Shown piece by piece: positions 24,412 to 30,475 of a stretch of DNA of 30,475 nt. The notes under the pieces were generated by a model, which did no database searches, was not told the origin of the DNA, and worked only from the letters and a program-made list of their open reading frames with translations. Both the position numbers and the translations under genes were made by a program. The DNA is from Smittium culicis (lineage: Eukaryota; Kickxellomycota; Harpellomycetes; Harpellales; Legeriomycetaceae), in contig LSSN01002313.1 of the NCBI GenBank assembly GCA_001970855.1, forward strand, positions 1 to 30,475. Direction: 5' to 3'. Every line of letters starts with the position of its first letter. Positions within the stretch are counted from its first letter, which is position 1.

Positions 24412-27358
24412 AGCTCGCTTATAAAAAGGAATTCAAATTTTAACTTGATAAAACTTAATTTTAGTATTAATAAGAAAAATTTATTAGGGTTTAATATATT
24501 TTATGGCATTTTTTAATTATAATTAACTCATAGTACATTGTATAAAACTTAGAATTTAATAAATTAAGCAAAATTATATAATTTTACATTAAATTATATA
24601 GTAAAATTTCTTTATATCATTAAATAAATTAACGTGAGTATTAAAAATATTTATTTATATTCCAAAAATTTTATCCCAACCAAAATTAATCTCAATTAAT
24701 ATTAAAAGTACAATATTTGATTCTGATATTTATCTCATATAATTATAGGATAATTATATTTGTACTATAATATAATTAAAGCATATAGCCATATAAATGA
24801 GCTAAAATAAAATTTTTTTTTATAATTTTATATCCTATTTTAAAAATTTCATACCACATAAAAGTTTATATATCTAGCTATATAACCTTTCATGAAGCGT
24901 GTTGATACAGATAAGATTTTAAAAAAAAAATAGAAGAAATTTTTGCTATTATTTTCAGGATACTATCCACATAGTTATTTTTAATTAGACTAATCCGCTA
25001 GTGTTAGTCGAAATTTGCTGCTCAAAACAGATGATATCCAAAGTAAAAACCCGAATAATTTTATTTCAATCGAGAATAAAAAAGCATCGATTTTTTTTAT
25101 ACATTTTGAGGTAATTGTGTAAATAAGGCCTGATAGGTTTTTTCACAGTCAATAGTTTAGGTAAGATAAAATTGATTTTTTAAATATTCATTTATTTTAC
25201 TCTTTTTTTCGAGAACTAGAATTAGAAAAATTAGAATGTACGCTAATGTCTAGCGAACATGTTTATAACTTTAATACATAATAAAATGCTATTTTTATAG
25301 TTTTCAAAGAAGCATAGCTTAACTTGAATTTTTATCATTTTTATATTAATTTGTTTTTGACTCGATTCAAATAGTATATTTTAAATTTTTTCGTGGGTAT
25401 GGCCAGCTTGAAAGATAATTTAAAAAATTATTCCGTGGTTTCTACTACAAGTTAGACATGGTCGTTTTGATTTTTAAACGTCAACCTTTCGATCATGATA
25501 TATATTTTTCAAAATAATTTTGAAATTCAACCTAAAAAAGCCAGTTTTGAATGTTGGAAATATTATTAAATATCGCTCGAGAATAATTGAAAGTATAGTT
25601 TTCTTTATCTTGCTCCATCCTTAAATATATTTTCTTTTTTATTAGCTTGTAAATTAGATTTACCAGAAATAATAATAATTAATAATTTTATGCGACAAAA
25701 TTATATTAAAAATTAAAAATATAACTATTATATTACTTTATTTTAGAAATATTTTTAGTGTAAAACTTGGATAAATATTCGAGGAGTAGAGCCTGCACTA
25801 CTTTTTTTAAGATTTTTTTTCTCCTTGCTTGCGATTCTATAAGACATTGTACTAGAAAAAATGAATAAAAAAAAGTTTTTTTAATTGATACCAAGTCTAC
25901 TAATATAAAAAGTATATTATATTTTCAGAGAGGAATAGCTTTTTCCAGAAATGTGAGTAACACCATTTAAAATCATAAGAAAAACATATTTAGCACAAAA
26001 ATAAGAGGGAACATTTTCTAATAAAAAATCTCGAGATTTTTTGTTAATATGAAATTTTAATCGATTTCCACACTGAGAGGTGGAAAAAAAACTCGTTGCC
26101 TATTACCTTTTTATTGAATACTCTTTAATAGCCGTAAAAAAAATAACGATTGTTATGAAAATTTACAGAAATAGGTGAAAAAGTTGAATTTTTTATAGAT
26201 TTTTTATTATAAATGTTGATTTTTTTGTATAAGCGGCTAAAAATGAATTCATGAATAATTTATGATATTTAGCGTTAATGATTATAAAAAATTTTTATTA
26301 CCTGAAAGTGTCACGTTGAAAATTTAATAAAAAAATCACAATTATTATAAAAATAAAAAACAGAATATTTCAGCTAAAAATGGGTTATTTATGGGACTAT
26401 TATTTTATTATTTTAACATCACTTAAACTAATTTGAGAATATCAAGACTAATATATAGAATTTAAAATAACAAATTTTAGCTTTATAAAATAAAGCTACA
26501 AATGTAAGACATATTATTAGCCATATTCCGTTAATAAATATAAAATAAAAGATTATACTCTGAGGAAGGGCAAAAATATTTAATATTGTTATATTAAGTA
26601 GTAAATTTATTATTTACACGAATTCCAATAGCATATAAATTTTCAATCCGGATATTTACCTAAAACTCTCTGATATTTAGTAGGCTACAAAAATATAATT
26701 TACCTAGATTACAACGTTCACTCGTGGTAGACATTAAAAAAAATTATCTCATGGTTAAATAATGCCAGTATTTTAATGAACTAAGAAATTAAACTATATT
26801 TATTGACTCCAAATAGATATTTCTGAAAGACTAAAGAAGGACTCGTAATGAGATATAAAGTTATGGTAGATTCTTTATGAATCAGCCATTTCATTGTGCT
26901 AAGTGTCGAAGTGTATAAAACTTTACATTTAATTATTGGCCAGTAACAATAAATAAGATTTTAACTAGCAAATAATACTTTTGGAGTAAAATTTATAAAT
27001 ATTAAAAAAAAAATCCTTTACAGCTCAGCCAATAATGATTTATTATTAATAATATTCGTTATAATAATATTTGAAGCTAAAAATATTTCTTTTTTGGTTC
27101 AGGATCACCCATAAAACTTGTTTATGCACCAAAAAATTTTTAAATTGAAAAGTAAATCCAATTACGAAAAAAAAAAACTAATTGATACATATGGGAGATT
27201 CTTAGGGCAAGAGGAAAATATTTTTTATTTGAATTTTATTTGCTAATTTAATTAGGTGGATTTATTGGCTAAACTAAGTAATTCATTTGATGATATGCTT
27301 ATAATGATTAAAACTCCAAATAAAATTTGAAGCAAAGGAAAATTTAGATAGAAATTGT

Positions 27359-27583
27359 TCAGACTTGAAGCAATGAATTGATGCATCTTTCGGTTTGTAA
27401 ATTGATCACATTTATCTTTAGGTACGCAACCGATAGACCAACAAAGGAACTTGTTAGTATCAGAATATTAGTTTTTACTTGCTTTGCATCAACTAAACTA
27501 TTTTTTTGGTTTACCGAATAGTTTCTTGTATTGTAATCGTACCAATTAAATTCTGTGAATAAAAAAAATAGAAATCGTTCCAC
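27359..27583 (-). pseudogene. Possible Ty1/copia RNase H remnant
   Basis: A 74-residue minus-strand frame contains NWYDYNTRNYS, NSLVDAKQ and TSSFVGLSVAY in that order. This resembles the copia-type RNase H series (DW...TRKSTSGY...SW.SKKQ...LSSTEAEYVALS). The TEAE segment carrying a catalytic acid is missing, as if a few codons were deleted, and no reverse transcriptase text was seen upstream on that strand. The resemblance is from memory and weak, so this could be a chance frame. Confidence 0.3.
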
Positions 27584-28416
27584 CTCTCAAAATTATCTCC
27601 AATATAATATAGATTTTAAATTTAATTTCATTTTCAATAATAAATTAAAAACATATATTATATTTATCATAAGAATTTATACATTAAAAGTTTCCTTTTT
27701 TCTTAAATCAAAAAAAAAAAATTAGATAAAGAAATAGCACTATAAAACACTAGTCCAGTCATTTAATGTGGGTGATTTTGAACGAAGAGAGCGCTTTGTT
27801 ACAGCTTAAGACTAATGAAGCGAAATATTAAAATCGAAATTACTATTGGATGAATCGGAAAGGAATTTTGATTTTTCTACTTATTTATTTCATTTTAAAA
27901 GAACTATTTGCTAAAAAAAATAATAGATTTTTTTTATTGGGTAAAAATGAAATGTAAAATTTCATACACTGTAACTCTATGCGCATAAATGTGCACTCTT
28001 CGTAGAGAATCACCGTATTAATTAAATTTTCGTTTTTTGGCTCACCCATTTTAAAAGATATTTTATTGCATATGACATAAACGATTCTTTCAAGGAGAAA
28101 AACATTTTTTATTATATGCTATATTTTTAAATTAATTTTGAATAAAATTACTGACCAGAATGGAAGATATATGACTCTAGAGTCTCTTTTGAAATAAAAA
28201 AAATCCAATTAAAGCTTAACATATTTTTTTATTTGTTTTTTTGTTCGCAATCACTTTTCTCACTGGATATCAATTTTTATATGATATTTAATATTATATT
28301 ATCTTTTAAAAAATAATCTTCAGTTCAGTTCAGCAATTCATTTTTTTTTTTTCATCTGTGACGCTCTTAAAAGTTCAAAAAACTTTATATACAGGTATAT
28401 TCATAAATTTTACTAT

Positions 28417-28487
28417 CTCGTACGAGAACACTGTGATGTTTTTAAAATAAAAATTTTATAGGATACACATGGAATATTTCACAGTGT
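28417..28487. repeat. CTCGTACGAG palindrome plus 9-bp inverted repeat
   Basis: A perfect 10-bp palindrome, CTCGTACGAG (28417-28426), is followed at once by ACACTGTGA (28428-28436). The reverse complement of that 9-mer, TCACAGTGT, is at 28479-28487. Both are GC-rich for this region. They could be ends of a tiny non-autonomous element or a protein-binding site. Confidence 0.45.
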
Positions 28488-30462
28488 AACATAATGACTT
28501 TATTCATACGATAAAGATAGCTGATATATTCAGCAAAAGTGCCTAGTAAAAAATAATATAATTTTCTAATGATATTTTTACACCATTAAGCATTATAATA
28601 CCTAAAAAATTAAAAAAATATATCAAGATATAACCAAGTGAATAATATTTCAGCTTTAAGTATATGTCAATATATTTTCGTAATATCATTTTTTAAAGCA
28701 GGAATACTTGTATTTATTTTTTTTGCGATTTTAGTATTGTATATAGTATTAGAATAAGTTACCATAAAAAATTTATGCTTTACTTGGTCATTTCCTGAAA
28801 GGTAAAATGATATTTGCGAAACACTATCAATAAATAGAATTTTACACTTTACTTTTAATTATGTAACCCAAAAAACAGCTAGTTCACATATTTCTCAGTA
28901 AAAAAAAAGGCATTTAAATCGCCAGAGAATCAATAAAATTATAATTAACTGGGATAATGGCCGAGATAAAGATTAACAATGATTTGAATTTTTTATATAT
29001 TTTTTAAAACTTAGTAAAGAGTAGTAAATTTCAGCGAAAACAAATTTCTTGTTTTTAATTTGCTGGTAATACATTTGGATTTTAAATATTATGTTTTTTG
29101 ATGTTTTGTTATAGTCACGAAATTTTATTTTTAGAAAAAAATTATTTTTATTATTATCGATAAATAAAATTTACCCAAGTCTGATAAAATTCAATTCAAT
29201 AAATATTTTAGCAAATAGTATATTTTTTTCATAATAGTAATATCCATGTATTATTAATTAATTTAATAGTAGATATCAAGCTCATCTTGTCGGAATATTC
29301 GCAAAATTTAATAACATAATGTATCATGTAAGTTTTAATGTCAATACTATTATTTGTAAACGCCTTAATTTTAAAAAAATTTTCAAAAAAGTTTAAAGTA
29401 AATTTCAGTACTTTTCTATAGTTTTGATTTATGTGTATTTTGGTTTGATTTTTTTTAAATAATGCATATCAAATGACTTTGATTTAATTTTTTTTATTGT
29501 TGAAAGTAAATCTCTGTAGTGTCGAATAATTTATTCTTGGTTTTTAGAATAAATATACTCAAATTATTAAGAAAAGGGGATGAATATTATCAATTAATAA
29601 AATATATCCTTAATATCAAACAATTTTTGAATGGTAAATCCAATCTCTAATTATAACCAAAAATAAGTTGAGCTCTTATACGCGAGATTTTTTCGAGGAG
29701 CGGAACTTTTCCTTAAGATTTTCCTACTTATAAGCGTTTCCTTTATTTGAAATTTTATTAGAATAATTGATTGAATGGTTTAACTGATACGGCCAGTAGC
29801 TTTACCTAATAGATATAAGAAAATATAATTTCTGAGAAAAAAAGTTTGGATTCCCATAAGACTATCCCATATATATTTCAGATTTACTTTCTAACCAACT
29901 TTGAAAAAGGAATTAGAATTTCTATTGTAAAGCTATAATTCAAGTATTTACAAGTAGAAAAATAATAACCTGAAAATTTTATTAATTTTTACTTTTTCTA
30001 AGATTTTCTATAATAGATCTGAAATTAAAAATCTATAAAATCATTTTAACCATCACATAAGTGGAGAGAGTAAGGAAGATTAATACGAGTAACTAGTTAT
30101 TTTTATGGTTTTAATTAGTTTTTAATAATCTATAAAATAAAAATATTATATATTCGAGTGTTACTGACTGGTAAAGAGCGATCTACAGATCATAAAATAG
30201 CTACAAATTATCCAATTATTCGTCAAATTTTAACAAAAATATCACCTTATTGCAGTTTAATATTATAAAAAACATCTTAAAAGCCTAAATCATCTCTAAA
30301 TTTACTTTTCTAAATAAAATAACATCTTTTCTAAAAAATTACTCATTTCAAAACTAGCAGATTTATTCGCAAAGAATTTTATGATTAAGCTACTTTGGAT
30401 AGTATATATTCAAAGTTGATATAATCTGGCATTCTTAACATAAATTCTTTCTTCGCTCCAAA

Positions 30463-30475
30463 ATGCCGACACTAA
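30463..30475 (+). CDS. Possible start of a further gene, cut by the window end
   Basis: ATG CCG ACA CTA (Met-Pro-Thr-Leu) begins 13 bases before the end. The context CCAAAATG is good, and a pyrimidine-rich leader (TTCTTTCTTCGCTCC) precedes it, with a rise in GC like that before CDC48. Four codons cannot identify a product. Confidence 0.25.

Larger units (their letters stand above)
24412..30462. other. 6-kb AT-rich intergenic region
   Basis: No convincing gene was found. AATAAA at 24558-24563 could serve the auxilin gene. The only structured items I can point to are the possible retroelement remnant at 27359-27583 and the palindrome/inverted-repeat cluster at 28417-28487. A mildly GC-richer patch near 27755-27850 has no recognisable content. 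Confidence 0.5.

Overview
The window looks like nuclear DNA from a very AT-rich eukaryote, most likely an early-diverging fungus. Three things point that way. Genes are split by short spliceosomal introns (about 79-109 nt, GT...AG). One protein has the UBA-TPR-J layout of fungal auxilin (Swa2). There is also a relic of a non-LTR retrotransposon with a zf-RVT-type zinc knuckle, a kind I associate with early-diverging fungal genomes. The exact lineage is inference and I do not claim a species.

Left part (1-7300), gene-bearing. A minus-strand leucine-rich-repeat (LRR) gene (2253 down to 119) appears as two open frames, but they join exactly, in phase 0, across an 86-nt intron whose splice point falls inside an LRR. 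Diverging from it on the plus strand is a probable small spliced gene (2430-2712) of unknown function. After a gene-free stretch of about 1.8 kb comes CDC48 (p97/VCP), complete in three exons (4562-7231, 827 aa), with a TATA-like box upstream and AATAAA downstream.

Middle (7232-20513). A GC-richer island (about 7658-8622) holds the broken 3' end of a non-LTR retrotransposon: two frame changes, one internal stop, a zinc knuckle, then a 12-bp GCAA hairpin, with GGTGAG at both edges. The next 11.9 kb is an extreme AT-rich desert with no convincing gene. It contains a perfect hexanucleotide array of about 38 copies, several inverted repeats and one odd GC-richer patch.

Right part (20514-30475). 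A plus-strand auxilin/Swa2-like gene is most simply read as two exons (20514-21341 and 21451-24411, 1262 aa). It has a UBA domain, TPRs and a C-terminal J domain in which the hallmark HPD is KPD. About 6 kb of AT-rich DNA follows, with a possible Ty1/copia RNase H remnant and a palindrome/inverted-repeat cluster. The last 13 bases may be the start of another gene.

The genes are not an operon. CDC48 is the ubiquitin-directed segregase. Auxilin is the Hsp70 co-chaperone for clathrin uncoating. The LRR and small genes have no assigned role. No rRNA, CRISPR array or convincing tRNA was seen.
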